NCBI GenBank assembly: GCA_964353015.1
Contig: CAYGUA010000024.1
Location: 1 to 64,000, forward strand
From: JAMZMI01 sp964353015
GTDB lineage: Bacteria > Bacteroidota > Bacteroidia > Cytophagales > Cyclobacteriaceae
Reading direction: 5' to 3'
Length of the DNA stretch: 64,000 bases
Positions 18,993-27,053 of this stretch are shown here, piece by piece (the first letter of the stretch is position 1; every line of letters starts with the position of its first letter). Made by a program: the position numbers and the translations under genes. The notes under the pieces were generated by a model. The model saw nothing but the letters and a program-made list of their open reading frames with translations. It searched no databases and was not told the DNA's origin.

Positions 18993-19281
18993 GGCGTTTT
19001 TCTTCGAAAGTTACTGGTGCATCTTTGCGATAATGAATTCTGAAATAAACCAGACATTCATCAGCTCCTGCATTTAACACCGCTTTTTGTGCCTCATCTG
19101 AAATTTGCATTAATCTCCCATAAGGCCCTTCCATTACTGTTTCAAATGGTGTTATTTGATGCTTGATACCTGATTTTTGAATTACTTCAATGGCACAATC
19201 CACGAGCGAATAGGTGTCAATTTGGGTATCTTTACTTTTTGGGATTATTTGAATCCCTAAGGTTATATCGTGATTGGTCAT
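18982..19281 (-). CDS. MTH1187/YkoF-type thiamine-binding protein
   Basis: A 99-residue ferredoxin-like protein of the MTH1187 (DUF77) family, some members of which bind thiamine or its precursors in the cytoplasm. The family pattern is visible: an N-terminal strand LGIQIIPKSKD, then YSLVDCAIEVIQKSG and TPFETVMEGPYGRLM. It overlaps the flavoprotein gene by 11 bp and follows pth by 47 bp. No thiamine biosynthesis gene or TPP riboswitch is nearby, so the functional link is weak. Confidence 0.85.
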   Translation of the reverse strand: MTNHDITLGIQIIPKSKDTQIDTYSLVDCAIEVIQKSGIKHQITPFETVMEGPYGRLMQISDEAQKAVLNAGADECLVYFRIHYRKDAPVTFEEKRLDR

Positions 19282-19328
19282 GATTATCTTTTTTTAGAAT
19301 CTAATGCTTCTTGGATAACAATGAATGC

Positions 19329-19886
19329 CTAATTAAACTGGTTCATGGTTCGTTCTAGACCAATTGCGCAAAAGGACAAGATAGCGTCTATTGCACGATC
19401 CATATTCAACACCAAGTCGTCCATTTCCTCCTTGTTGAAAGGGCTCAAGACATAATCAACTTGTCTACCTTTGGCGTAATGGTCTCCTACGCCAAATCTC
19501 ATTCTTGGGTAATCCTGCCCATCAGTAAGTTCTTCTATATTTTTCAAACCATTGTGCCCACCACTTGATCCCTTTGGCTTAATGCGAATCTTGCCATAGG
19601 GTAGTGCCACATCATCAGTGATGACCAATAGATTTTCTTTGGTGATTTTTAATTCATTCAGCCAATGCTTTACAGCTTTTCCGCTAAAATTCATGTATGT
19701 GGTTGGCTTGACTAGCGTGATAGATCTGCCTTTATACTTAATCTCGGATGTAAATGAGTGTCGACTTTGGTTGAAAGTTACACCTTGTTTATCAGCCAGG
19801 CGATCAAGAATCAAAAAGCCAATATTGTGTCGAGTAAGCTCATATTCAGCTCCAATATTTCCCAGACCAACAATTAAAAATTTCAT
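19329..19886 (-). CDS. pth: Peptidyl-tRNA hydrolase
   Basis: Releases tRNA from prematurely dissociated peptidyl-tRNA. The 185-residue protein has the Pth signatures: VGLGNIGAEYELTRHNIGF with Asn10 and catalytic His20, KPTTYMNFSGKAV, and GGHNGLKNI. The C-terminal helix is normal. It lies downstream of prs and rplY, an arrangement common in bacteria. A hairpin separates it from rplY and could reduce read-through. Confidence 0.96.
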   Translation of the reverse strand: MKFLIVGLGNIGAEYELTRHNIGFLILDRLADKQGVTFNQSRHSFTSEIKYKGRSITLVKPTTYMNFSGKAVKHWLNELKITKENLLVITDDVALPYGKIRIKPKGSSGGHNGLKNIEELTDGQDYPRMRFGVGDHYAKGRQVDYVLSPFNKEEMDDLVLNMDRAIDAILSFCAIGLERTMNQFN

Positions 19887-19899
19887 AGGGCTAAAATAA

Positions 19900-19930
19900 A
19901 AAATCCTGCCTCATATTGAAGCAGGATTTT
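19900..19930 (-). terminator. Hairpin between rplY and pth
   Basis: AAAATCCTGC (19900-19909) and GCAGGATTTT (19921-19930) form a 10-bp perfect stem with an 11-nt loop and a T-rich end on the minus strand. It lies in the 66-bp gap after rplY and would terminate, or attenuate, before pth. Confidence 0.7.
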
Positions 19931-19952
19931 ATTATTATCAATTTCAATTATT

Positions 19953-20585
19953 TTATTCTTCTGAAGCTCCTTCAGTCGATGCTCCAGCAGTTTCGCTTCC
20001 TTCTTCATCTTCATCATCAGTGGTAGCAGTTTTACCTTTCATTGCTCTAGGTATTTCAACACCAACAATAGAAACAAGTGGGCTGTTCAAGATTTCATAA
20101 TCTCCTGCAGTCAATTCACCAACTTTAATGGTTTTTCCAAGTCCAAGCTTGCTCACATCTACATTGATATGCTCAGGCATGTTTTTAGGAAGTGACTTGA
20201 TAGAAAGGAATCTAACTTTCTTGATAAGTTTACCACCACTTTTTACACCAGGTGCTACACCTTCAGTGTGAACTGGGATGCTCATTTTGATGTATTTACC
20301 AACATGCAACTCAAGGAAATCAGCATGTAAGATTGATTCACTTACGGGGTGAAACTGTACATCCTGAAGAATTGCTCTTGTTTTGTGGCCTTCAATATTC
20401 AATTCTACGAAATGCGCTTCATCTGTATAGACGATATCACGAAATAGAATTACCGGGGCGTAGAAATGAATTTGTTCATCACCTCCGTAAAGTACAGACG
20501 GAACATAACCCTCGGCTCTAAGTCTTTTTGATTCAGTCTTGCCGAGATTTGCTCTTTTATACCCTATAATCTCAATAGTTTTCAT
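19953..20585 (-). CDS. rplY: 50S ribosomal protein L25 (general stress protein Ctc type)
   Basis: Binds 5S rRNA in the large ribosomal subunit. At 210 residues it is the long CTC type: an N-terminal L25 domain (about 1-95) and a C-terminal beta domain (about 96-185, with VHTEGVAPGVKSGGKL). A low-complexity acidic tail (TDDEDEEGSE...) then runs to the end. It starts 10 bp after prs on the same strand and is clearly co-transcribed with it. Confidence 0.95.
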   Translation of the reverse strand: MKTIEIIGYKRANLGKTESKRLRAEGYVPSVLYGGDEQIHFYAPVILFRDIVYTDEAHFVELNIEGHKTRAILQDVQFHPVSESILHADFLELHVGKYIKMSIPVHTEGVAPGVKSGGKLIKKVRFLSIKSLPKNMPEHINVDVSKLGLGKTIKVGELTAGDYEILNSPLVSIVGVEIPRAMKGKTATTDDEDEEGSETAGASTEGASEE

Positions 20586-20595
20586 AATTATATAT

Positions 20596-21531
20596 TTAGT
20601 TATTTATAAAAAGCGTACTTATAGATCCGTAGGAATGCACATTGCTTATGGCTTGTGCGAATAAATCCGCTACGGACATTACATTAATTTTGCTACTCTC
20701 TTTTTTCAACGGAATCGTGTCTGCCACAATTAATTCCTCCAAAGCAGAAGCTTCAATATTTTCATATGCCTTGCCAGAAAGCAGTGCATGTGTACAAATA
20801 GCCCTTACGCTATTTGCTCCTTTTTCCTTAATCAAATTTGCGGCTTTTGAAATCGTCCCAGCAGTATCGGCCATATCATCCACAAGAACCACATCCTTAT
20901 CAGTTACATCCCCAATTACTTGCATGGATGCAATTTCATTGGCTCTCTTTCTATGTTTATCGCAGATCACAATCTCTACACCAAAATGTTTGGCAAATGC
21001 TCTAGCTCGTGCGGAACCTCCTACATCTGGTGACGCGAAAATTAGATTTTTCAGATTCAAATCTCGGATGTAAGGAACGAAAATGGCTGTGCCGTCAAGG
21101 TGATCCACAGGAATATCGAAAAATCCCTGAATTTGACCAGCATGAAGATCCATCGTCATTACACGACTTGCCCCAGCTGCAGAAAGCAAATTGGCCATAA
21201 GTTTGGCTGCAATCGCTACTCTTGGCTTATCTTTTCTGTCTTGTCTGGCATATCCAAAATAAGGAATTACCACACTTACATATTTGGCACTTGCTCTTTT
21301 TGCTGCATCAATCATCAGAAGTAACTCGAGGATATTATCAGCAGGAGGAGTGGTTGATTGAATTAAAAAAACATCGCAACCTCTTACACTCTCGTTGTAG
21401 CTAAACGCCATTTCACCGTCACTAAATTTCTGCGAAGTACATTGACCTAAAGGCTGACCGTATTTTTGTGCAATACTGGCTGCTAGCTCACTTGAACCTT
21501 TTCCTGCAAAAATTTTTACTGTTGTTGACAT
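20596..21531 (-). CDS. prs: Ribose-phosphate pyrophosphokinase
   Basis: Makes PRPP from ribose 5-phosphate and ATP for purine, pyrimidine, histidine and tryptophan synthesis. The 311-residue protein shows the class I signatures: FSDGEMAFSYNESVRGCDVF, YFGYARQDRKDKPR, MDLHAGQIQGFFDIP and the PRPP loop VVLVDDMADTAGT. I use the ATG at 21531, since the homologous sequence (MSTTVKIFAG) begins there; an in-frame ATG at 21561 would run into the upstream hairpin. It heads prs-rplY and sits directly behind tRNA-Gln, with purL farther upstream. Confidence 0.96.
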   Translation of the reverse strand: MSTTVKIFAGKGSSELAASIAQKYGQPLGQCTSQKFSDGEMAFSYNESVRGCDVFLIQSTTPPADNILELLLMIDAAKRASAKYVSVVIPYFGYARQDRKDKPRVAIAAKLMANLLSAAGASRVMTMDLHAGQIQGFFDIPVDHLDGTAIFVPYIRDLNLKNLIFASPDVGGSARARAFAKHFGVEIVICDKHRKRANEIASMQVIGDVTDKDVVLVDDMADTAGTISKAANLIKEKGANSVRAICTHALLSGKAYENIEASALEELIVADTIPLKKESSKINVMSVADLFAQAISNVHSYGSISTLFINN

Positions 21532-21540
21532 TTTGCTTTT

Positions 21541-21583
21541 AAATAAAAAGCCCGAACTCACTCCATTTTAAGAGTTGTTCGGG
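21541..21583 (-). terminator. Hairpin terminator/attenuator between tRNA-Gln and prs
   Basis: On the minus strand CCCGAAC and GTTCGGG pair, extended by ACTC/GAGT after small bulges, and are followed by CTTTTTATTT. It ends only about 10 nt from the prs ATG, so it either ends the tRNA transcript or limits read-through into prs. Confidence 0.7.
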
Positions 21584-21591
21584 ATTTTTTG

Positions 21592-21664
21592 TTGGCCTAC
21601 TAGGGCTCGAACCTAGACTCTTCTGGACCAAAACCAGACGTGTTGCCAGTTACACCATAGGCCA
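21592..21664 (-). tRNA. tRNA-Gln (anticodon TTG)
   Basis: A 73-nt cloverleaf reads on the minus strand. The acceptor stem is TGGCCTA/TAGGCCA, the D stem GTGT/ACAC, and the anticodon stem-loop TCTGG-TTTTGGT-CCAGA with anticodon TTG (reads CAA). The T arm is CTAGG-TTCGAGC-CCTAG. The CCA end is not encoded. A well-formed promoter lies just upstream and a hairpin terminator downstream. Confidence 0.96.
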
Positions 21665-21674
21665 AAACGGACTG

Positions 21675-21703
21675 CAAAAGTATATTAACTTTTTACAAAT
21701 CAA
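21675..21703 (-). promoter_or_regulatory. Promoter of tRNA-Gln
   Basis: On the minus strand TTG (complement of 21701-21703), an 18-bp spacer and TACTTTTG (21675-21682) match the TTG/TAnnTTTG consensus. The -7 box lies 11 bp before the mature tRNA 5' end. Confidence 0.7.
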
Positions 21704-21718
21704 AATCTATGAATTGAA

Positions 21719-24700
21719 TTATTGATGGTTTTTTATCCACTTTTTTGCATTTGCGAATGGTTCCATCCATGGACTTACTTCTGCACCATCAAATTCACGG
21801 TTGTTTGGCCAGTTCCAAGTGAATAATGAACGCTCTAAGTGAGGCATGATCGCAACATGTCTGCCGTCTTTTGATGCAACAGCTGCTGCAGAGAAATCAC
21901 TTCCATTCGGATTACCCGGGAAAGAATCATATGCGTATTTTACCGGTATGATATAATCTTCTGCTTTGCCGGGAAGTTGGAATCGACCCTCACCATGAGC
22001 CATCCAGATACCTAATCGGCTACCTGAAAGAGATTTGAACATTACCGTTTCATTTTCACCAATTACAACATCCACAAAGGCGGACTCAAATTTTCCTGAG
22101 CTGTTGTGCTGCATTTTAGGGTGATTTTCTCCCATTTCAGGATAAATCAAGCCAAGTTCCATAGCAACTTGACAGCCATTGCAAACTCCAAGACTCAATG
22201 TGTCGCTGCGTTTGTAGAAATTATCCAGAGCTGATTTAGCCTTTTCATTAAAGACAAATGATCCTGCCCAGCCTTTACCAGATCCGAGCACATCGGAATT
22301 TGAAAACCCACCAACAAAGACGATCATGTTTACATCTGAAAGATCCTCACGACCTGAAACAAGATCAGTCATGTGGACGTCTTTCACATCAAACCCTGCA
22401 AGAAAAAGCGCATAAGCCATTTCCCGGTCACCGTTCACACCTTTTTCACGAATGATCGCAGCTTTGATTCCTGATCTTGTCTTTCGATTTGGATCAAGTC
22501 CAAGACTATCTAATTTACCAGTGAATGATTCTGGAAATGAATAGGATAGTGGCTGGTTCTTGTAATTTGAAAAACGCTTTTCAGCGTGTGATTTTTCGCT
22601 TTGTGCCTGATCGAAAAGAAAGGAAGTTCTGAACCATATATCTCTTAATTGATCAATATCAAGCGCAGTTTGCCATTTTCCAAGTTGTAATTTTAGCTCT
22701 CTATCCTTGGTGAGGCTTCCAAGTTCGAAATAATTTACACCAAAATTGGCTAGAATTTTATCTACCTCATCTAGATCTGAGCATTGAATGATTACCCCAG
22801 GATTTTCAGCAAAAAGAACCTTTATAATATCATCATCACCAAATCCAGCGAGATCAACTTTCAGACCGCCATTTTGATTTGGGAAATTCATTTCTAGCAA
22901 TGCAGTGATTATTCCACCTGAAGAAACGTCATGCCCGGCGTGAATTAGATTTTGATTGATCAGTTCTTGAATTGCATTGAATGCATTTTTAACAATGCCA
23001 GGAGTGGTATCAGGACAATCAGAACCTACGTAAGAATTGGTCTGTGCGAATGAACTTCCACCCAATTCCAAATCAGGCAAGGAGAAGCTTGCATAAACCA
23101 ATTTACTATCCTTGAATCTGGTATCGATGTTTGGATTGATTGTTTTTGTGATGTCAGAAACTTCGGCAACAGAACTGATGATTACAGTGCCAGGAGCAAG
23201 GACTTTTTTATCCTTATATTTTTGAGCCATGGAAAGGGAATCTTTTCCAGTAGGTATATTAATTCCAAGGTTCGATGCAAAAATACTTAAGTCCTTCACC
23301 GCCTCATATAAACGTGCATTTTCTCCATCATTTTTTGCAGGCCACATCCAGTTGGCACTCAGAGAAACTCCCTTTAAACCATGCGTCAAAGGCGCCCAAA
23401 CGAGGTTTGTTAATGCCTCCGCAGTTGATAATCTAGATCCCGCTCCTGCATTGATCAAAGCAGGAATTGGAGAATGTCCGATTGAAGTAGCCATTCCCTT
23501 TTTGCTTTTATAATCTAAAGCCATCACAGCCACATTGTTCAGTGGTAATTGAATTTCGCCTGTGGTCTGTTGGGTAGCAACTTTACCGGTTACTGATCTA
23601 TCAACCTTATTAGTAAGCCAATCCTTACACGCCACAGATTCTAGTTGTAGTACTGCTTCGAGGTATTGACCGAGTTTGTTGATGTCGTATTCCTTATCTA
23701 CGTATGTTTTATTTAGGGATTTGTCAGTAAGGATTGTTTTTGGAGATGCGCCAAAAAGATGCTCCAATTTGAGGTCAAATGGAGCTTTTTCCTGACCCTT
23801 TCGATTGAATTTAAGCTCCATTGTGCCGTTCGTTACACCTACTTCGTAATAAGGTGCACGCTCTCGTTCGGAAACATTTTTAAGATATTCAGTTTTGCTT
23901 GCATCTATGACCAGACCCATTCTTTCCTGAGATTCATTGCCTATCAGCTCTTTATCCGAAAGGGTAGGATCACCTACAGGAAATTTATCTAAATCAAAAT
24001 CACCACCAGAATCTTCAACCAATTCAGAAAGACAATTCAAGTGTCCACCTGCGCCGTGATCATGAATAGAAACAATTGGGTTGTCATCCAACTCAGCCAT
24101 TGCCCGGATGGCATTGCAAACGCGTTTCTGCATTTCTGGATTTGATCGCTGAACAGCGTTCAGCTCAAGCGATTGTGCGAAAGCACCTGTATCAACAGAT
24201 GAAACTGCACTTCCGCCCATTCCGATTCGGTAATTATCTCCACCTAGAATAACTACTTTTTCACCCTTGCTTACTGGTTTTTTTAGACAGTTTTCCTTTT
24301 TAGCATAACCCACTCCACCTGCGAGCATGATGACTTTGTCAAAACCCTGAGTTTCGCCATTTTCTTCATGTTCAAAGGTGAATAAACTACCGCTGATCAA
24401 TGGTTGACCGAATTTGTTGCCATAATCGCTGGCACCATTAGAGGCTTTGATTAAAATTTCCTTAGGCGTTTGATAGAGCCACTTGCGTGGTGCAATGTTT
24501 TCTTCGTGCTTTTTGCCTGGTTCTAGCCTTGCATATGAAGTCATATAAACCGCTGTACCTGCTAGCGGAAAACTTCCCTGGCCTCCTGCCATCCTGTCTC
24601 GAATTTCACCACCTGATCCCGTTGCGGCACCATTGAAAGGTTCAACAGTAGTTGGGAAATTATGTGTTTCGGCTTTCAAAGAAATGACCGATTGATATTC

Positions 24701-25399
24701 TTTGGTTTCAAAATAATCTGGCTTATCCTGAGTAGCAGGAGCGAATTGCTCAGCTATTGGCCCCTCTACAAAAGCGACATTGTCTTTATATGCCGATACT
24801 ATAAAGTTTGGATTGTCCTGTGAAGTTTTTTTGATCCATTTGAAAAGGGAAAGTTCCTGTTCTTTACCGTCAATGATAAAATTGCCATTAAATATTTTAT
24901 GTCGGCAATGCTCTGAGTTGATTTGTGAAAAGCCAAATACTTCTGAGTCTGTAAGCGGCCGGCCAACTTCTATTGATACATTTTCCAGAAAGGCTATTTC
25001 TTCATCACTCAATGCCAGCCCTTGCTCTTGATTGTATGTCTTTAAATCTTCAACACTTTTTATGGATTCAGGTGAGATTTTGAGGGTGTAAATTTCACCA
25101 TCAATTCCATCATATTTTTGCTTCAGCATGGGGTCAAATTCACCTATTCCAAGATGAAATTCCTCTATTCGAAACAGACCAGTCACACCTGCATTTTGGG
25201 CTATTTCTACAGCATTCGTGCTCCATGGTGTGATCATTTCTTTTCTTGGACCAACAAATTCACCGGATAGTGAAGAGTCGTTCAATGCTACCGCACCTGA
25301 GAAAAGCCAGGTCAAGGTTTGAATGCTCTTTGAATCTAGGTTTTGGTGACTTCCAACAACGTAAAAATGAGATGGTGATTTTTTGAAAATGTATATCAT
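21719..25399 (-). CDS. purL: Phosphoribosylformylglycinamidine synthase, large single-chain type
   Basis: Converts FGAR to FGAM with glutamine and ATP in purine synthesis. The 1226-residue protein is the fused large form. An N-terminal PurS-like region is followed by the linker. The first catalytic half contains FSQINSEHCRHKIFNG and KAETHNFPTTVEPFNGAATG. A second ATP-grasp-like half follows (HDVSSGGIITALLEMN). The C-terminal glutamine amidotransferase has its nucleophile Cys1073 in LGVCNGCQV and the HGEGRF and MPHLERSLFTWNW segments. Length and motif order are normal. It is near prs, which supplies PRPP, but tRNA-Gln and terminators lie between them. Confidence 0.97.
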   Translation of the reverse strand: MIYIFKKSPSHFYVVGSHQNLDSKSIQTLTWLFSGAVALNDSSLSGEFVGPRKEMITPWSTNAVEIAQNAGVTGLFRIEEFHLGIGEFDPMLKQKYDGIDGEIYTLKISPESIKSVEDLKTYNQEQGLALSDEEIAFLENVSIEVGRPLTDSEVFGFSQINSEHCRHKIFNGNFIIDGKEQELSLFKWIKKTSQDNPNFIVSAYKDNVAFVEGPIAEQFAPATQDKPDYFETKEYQSVISLKAETHNFPTTVEPFNGAATGSGGEIRDRMAGGQGSFPLAGTAVYMTSYARLEPGKKHEENIAPRKWLYQTPKEILIKASNGASDYGNKFGQPLISGSLFTFEHEENGETQGFDKVIMLAGGVGYAKKENCLKKPVSKGEKVVILGGDNYRIGMGGSAVSSVDTGAFAQSLELNAVQRSNPEMQKRVCNAIRAMAELDDNPIVSIHDHGAGGHLNCLSELVEDSGGDFDLDKFPVGDPTLSDKELIGNESQERMGLVIDASKTEYLKNVSERERAPYYEVGVTNGTMELKFNRKGQEKAPFDLKLEHLFGASPKTILTDKSLNKTYVDKEYDINKLGQYLEAVLQLESVACKDWLTNKVDRSVTGKVATQQTTGEIQLPLNNVAVMALDYKSKKGMATSIGHSPIPALINAGAGSRLSTAEALTNLVWAPLTHGLKGVSLSANWMWPAKNDGENARLYEAVKDLSIFASNLGINIPTGKDSLSMAQKYKDKKVLAPGTVIISSVAEVSDITKTINPNIDTRFKDSKLVYASFSLPDLELGGSSFAQTNSYVGSDCPDTTPGIVKNAFNAIQELINQNLIHAGHDVSSGGIITALLEMNFPNQNGGLKVDLAGFGDDDIIKVLFAENPGVIIQCSDLDEVDKILANFGVNYFELGSLTKDRELKLQLGKWQTALDIDQLRDIWFRTSFLFDQAQSEKSHAEKRFSNYKNQPLSYSFPESFTGKLDSLGLDPNRKTRSGIKAAIIREKGVNGDREMAYALFLAGFDVKDVHMTDLVSGREDLSDVNMIVFVGGFSNSDVLGSGKGWAGSFVFNEKAKSALDNFYKRSDTLSLGVCNGCQVAMELGLIYPEMGENHPKMQHNSSGKFESAFVDVVIGENETVMFKSLSGSRLGIWMAHGEGRFQLPGKAEDYIIPVKYAYDSFPGNPNGSDFSAAAVASKDGRHVAIMPHLERSLFTWNWPNNREFDGAEVSPWMEPFANAKKWIKNHQ

Positions 25400-25422
25400 G
25401 AAAGGCCTTTGAATTACAAGCG

Positions 25423-25430
25423 CAAAAATA
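25423..25430 (-). promoter_or_regulatory. Possible -7 promoter element of purL
   Basis: TATTTTTG on the minus strand fits TAnnTTTG and is 24 bp upstream of the purL ATG, inside the 48-bp gap after the hydrolase gene. The -33 box is not convincing. Confidence 0.4.
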
Positions 25431-25447
25431 GAATAATATGCTAAAGT

Positions 25448-26230
25448 TTACCCACGAAAGAGCAAACTTGAAACAAGCTCTTCTGCCTTATCTATTATTT
25501 GATTGTGTCGGGCCGGAATAACATGTGTGGTTACTTGTTCGATTCCAGACAGTTTTGATGAAATTCTAGGAGGTGGAACGATCGTATCTGATGCTCCAAG
25601 AATCACATCCAGTCTTCCTTTATACTTTCCCAAAATGTGTTTCAATTCTCTTGTGGAAAGTTGAAGTCCATAGAAATATGTCCATGTTTGGTAAACCTGC
25701 TCTCTTCTTTTGAAAGTTGAGAGTTCTTTCCGGGCAAATTTTACCATAGAATGACTAGCAAGATGAGATCGCTCAATCATTGCAAGCCACCATTCGAATA
25801 CCTTTTCATTTTTCATCAGATAAGCAAAAAGTCTATTCCCAGATCTTGTATTTGCGATTTTGTGCCAAACGGACTGATAGATGCCATCAGGCGCCAACAG
25901 TATTATATGCTCTATTTGATCAGCAAATGAGGATAATGTTGCAAGACAAAATCTTCCCCCAAGGCTAAAGGCCAGCATTGAAAACGAAGAGATTTGTTCC
26001 GATTTCAGGAAGGAATCAAAGTTTTTTTGCCACTCGATTAGATCTAAATCTCTGTTTGCTCGCGTGCTGCGGCCGTGATAATAAATATCAAATGCATAAA
26101 CTGTAAAGTCGGCAGGAAGAGATTTTGAATAATGATTAAACACAGAGTGATCCTGACCAAAGCCATGAAATAGAAGCAATTTTTTTTCGCCTTTGCCGTA
26201 TTTGAAAAAATAAAGATTGTCTTCTTCCAT
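25448..26230 (-). CDS. Alpha/beta hydrolase
   Basis: A 260-residue cytoplasmic alpha/beta hydrolase-fold protein with no signal peptide. The oxyanion-hole segment LLFHGFGQDHSVF and the nucleophile elbow LAFSLGGRF (Ser in FSLGG) are present. A late LGASDTIVPP holds the likely acid and ARHNQII the likely catalytic His. The substrate is unknown. It is divergent from the TetR gene, with a palindromic candidate operator between them, so it may share the regulator of the efflux operon. Confidence 0.82.
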   Translation of the reverse strand: MEEDNLYFFKYGKGEKKLLLFHGFGQDHSVFNHYSKSLPADFTVYAFDIYYHGRSTRANRDLDLIEWQKNFDSFLKSEQISSFSMLAFSLGGRFCLATLSSFADQIEHIILLAPDGIYQSVWHKIANTRSGNRLFAYLMKNEKVFEWWLAMIERSHLASHSMVKFARKELSTFKRREQVYQTWTYFYGLQLSTRELKHILGKYKGRLDVILGASDTIVPPPRISSKLSGIEQVTTHVIPARHNQIIDKAEELVSSLLFRG

Positions 26231-26303
26231 ATTTTTTTTGATAAAAATTTAAAAATAATCTTAACAAAAGGTAACCATAGAAGTTTAGTCACGTAGAAAC
26301 GCA

Positions 26304-26331
26304 GGAAACTTTGAATATACACAGAGTTTCC
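26304..26331. promoter_or_regulatory. Candidate TetR operator
   Basis: GGAAACT (26304-26310) and AGTTTCC (26325-26331) are a perfect inverted repeat with a 14-bp spacer, so the half-sites are two helical turns apart. It lies 14 bp before the TetR-family ATG and between divergent genes, as expected for autoregulation. Confidence 0.45.
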
Positions 26332-26344
26332 GCAGTTTATCGAA

Positions 26345-26995
26345 ATGTTAAGTTATCAAGAAACAGTGAAGGATAAGATTTTAGAAGGAGCGGAGAAATT
26401 ATTTTTTCAATACGGAGTTCGATCTGTGTCTATGGACGATGTGGCGCGTGAGTTATCTGTGTCAAAAAAGACCTTGTATCAGTATTTTACAAATAAAGAC
26501 GAATTGGTTTCCGAAGTGGCTGATATGAGCATAGCAAAGGAGATGGATCATTTTAAAGGTATTTCGGATAAGGCTGAGAATGCTATCAACGAATTGTTTC
26601 TACTTACTGCCTGCATCAGGCATACTGTCAATCAGCTCAATCCGGCATTGATTTATGATTTAAAAAAGTATCATCCTCTAGCATGGGAAAAATTTCAGGA
26701 TTATAAACACAGCTTTATTCGAGGAACGATTACAGATAATATTCGTAGAGGTAAAACTGAAGGATTCTATAGAACGGAAATAAATGAGGAAGTTCTTTCG
26801 GTACTAAGGGTAGAGTCAATCCAATTGGTTTTTGATGGGTCGTTTTCAAAGATTACCAATATTTCATTTGCAGATATACAAATGCAGCTATTCGATCATT
26901 TTGTTCATGGTTTATTGACTGTCAAAGGAATGAAGCAATATGAACTTTATAAAATCAATGATCAAACTAAAGAGTCAATCACTGAACCTAATTAA
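26345..26995 (+). CDS. TetR/AcrR family transcriptional regulator
   Basis: A 216-residue DNA-binding regulator, probably the local repressor of the RND efflux operon that follows. The N-terminal helix-turn-helix spans about residues 20-58 (SVSMDDVARELSVSKKTLY, then QYFTNKDEL), the usual TetR pattern. The C-terminal ligand-binding half is divergent, so the inducer cannot be guessed. The first efflux gene starts 58 bp downstream on the same strand, so it is likely co-transcribed. A palindrome immediately upstream fits an autoregulatory site. Confidence 0.9.
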   Translation: MLSYQETVKDKILEGAEKLFFQYGVRSVSMDDVARELSVSKKTLYQYFTNKDELVSEVADMSIAKEMDHFKGISDKAENAINELFLLTACIRHTVNQLNPALIYDLKKYHPLAWEKFQDYKHSFIRGTITDNIRRGKTEGFYRTEINEEVLSVLRVESIQLVFDGSFSKITNISFADIQMQLFDHFVHGLLTVKGMKQYELYKINDQTKESITEPN

Positions 26996-27053
26996 GAATT
27001 AATAAATGAATTCAATTATACCAATCAATTTTTTCAATTTCAATCCTAATTTA

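Noticed and set aside
19282..19328. TPP riboswitch before the thiamine-binding-protein gene
   Set aside because: The spacer is only 47 bases and has none of the conserved TPP riboswitch segments.
20642..21073. 143-codon frame opposite prs
   Set aside because: Lies wholly within the conserved prs gene.
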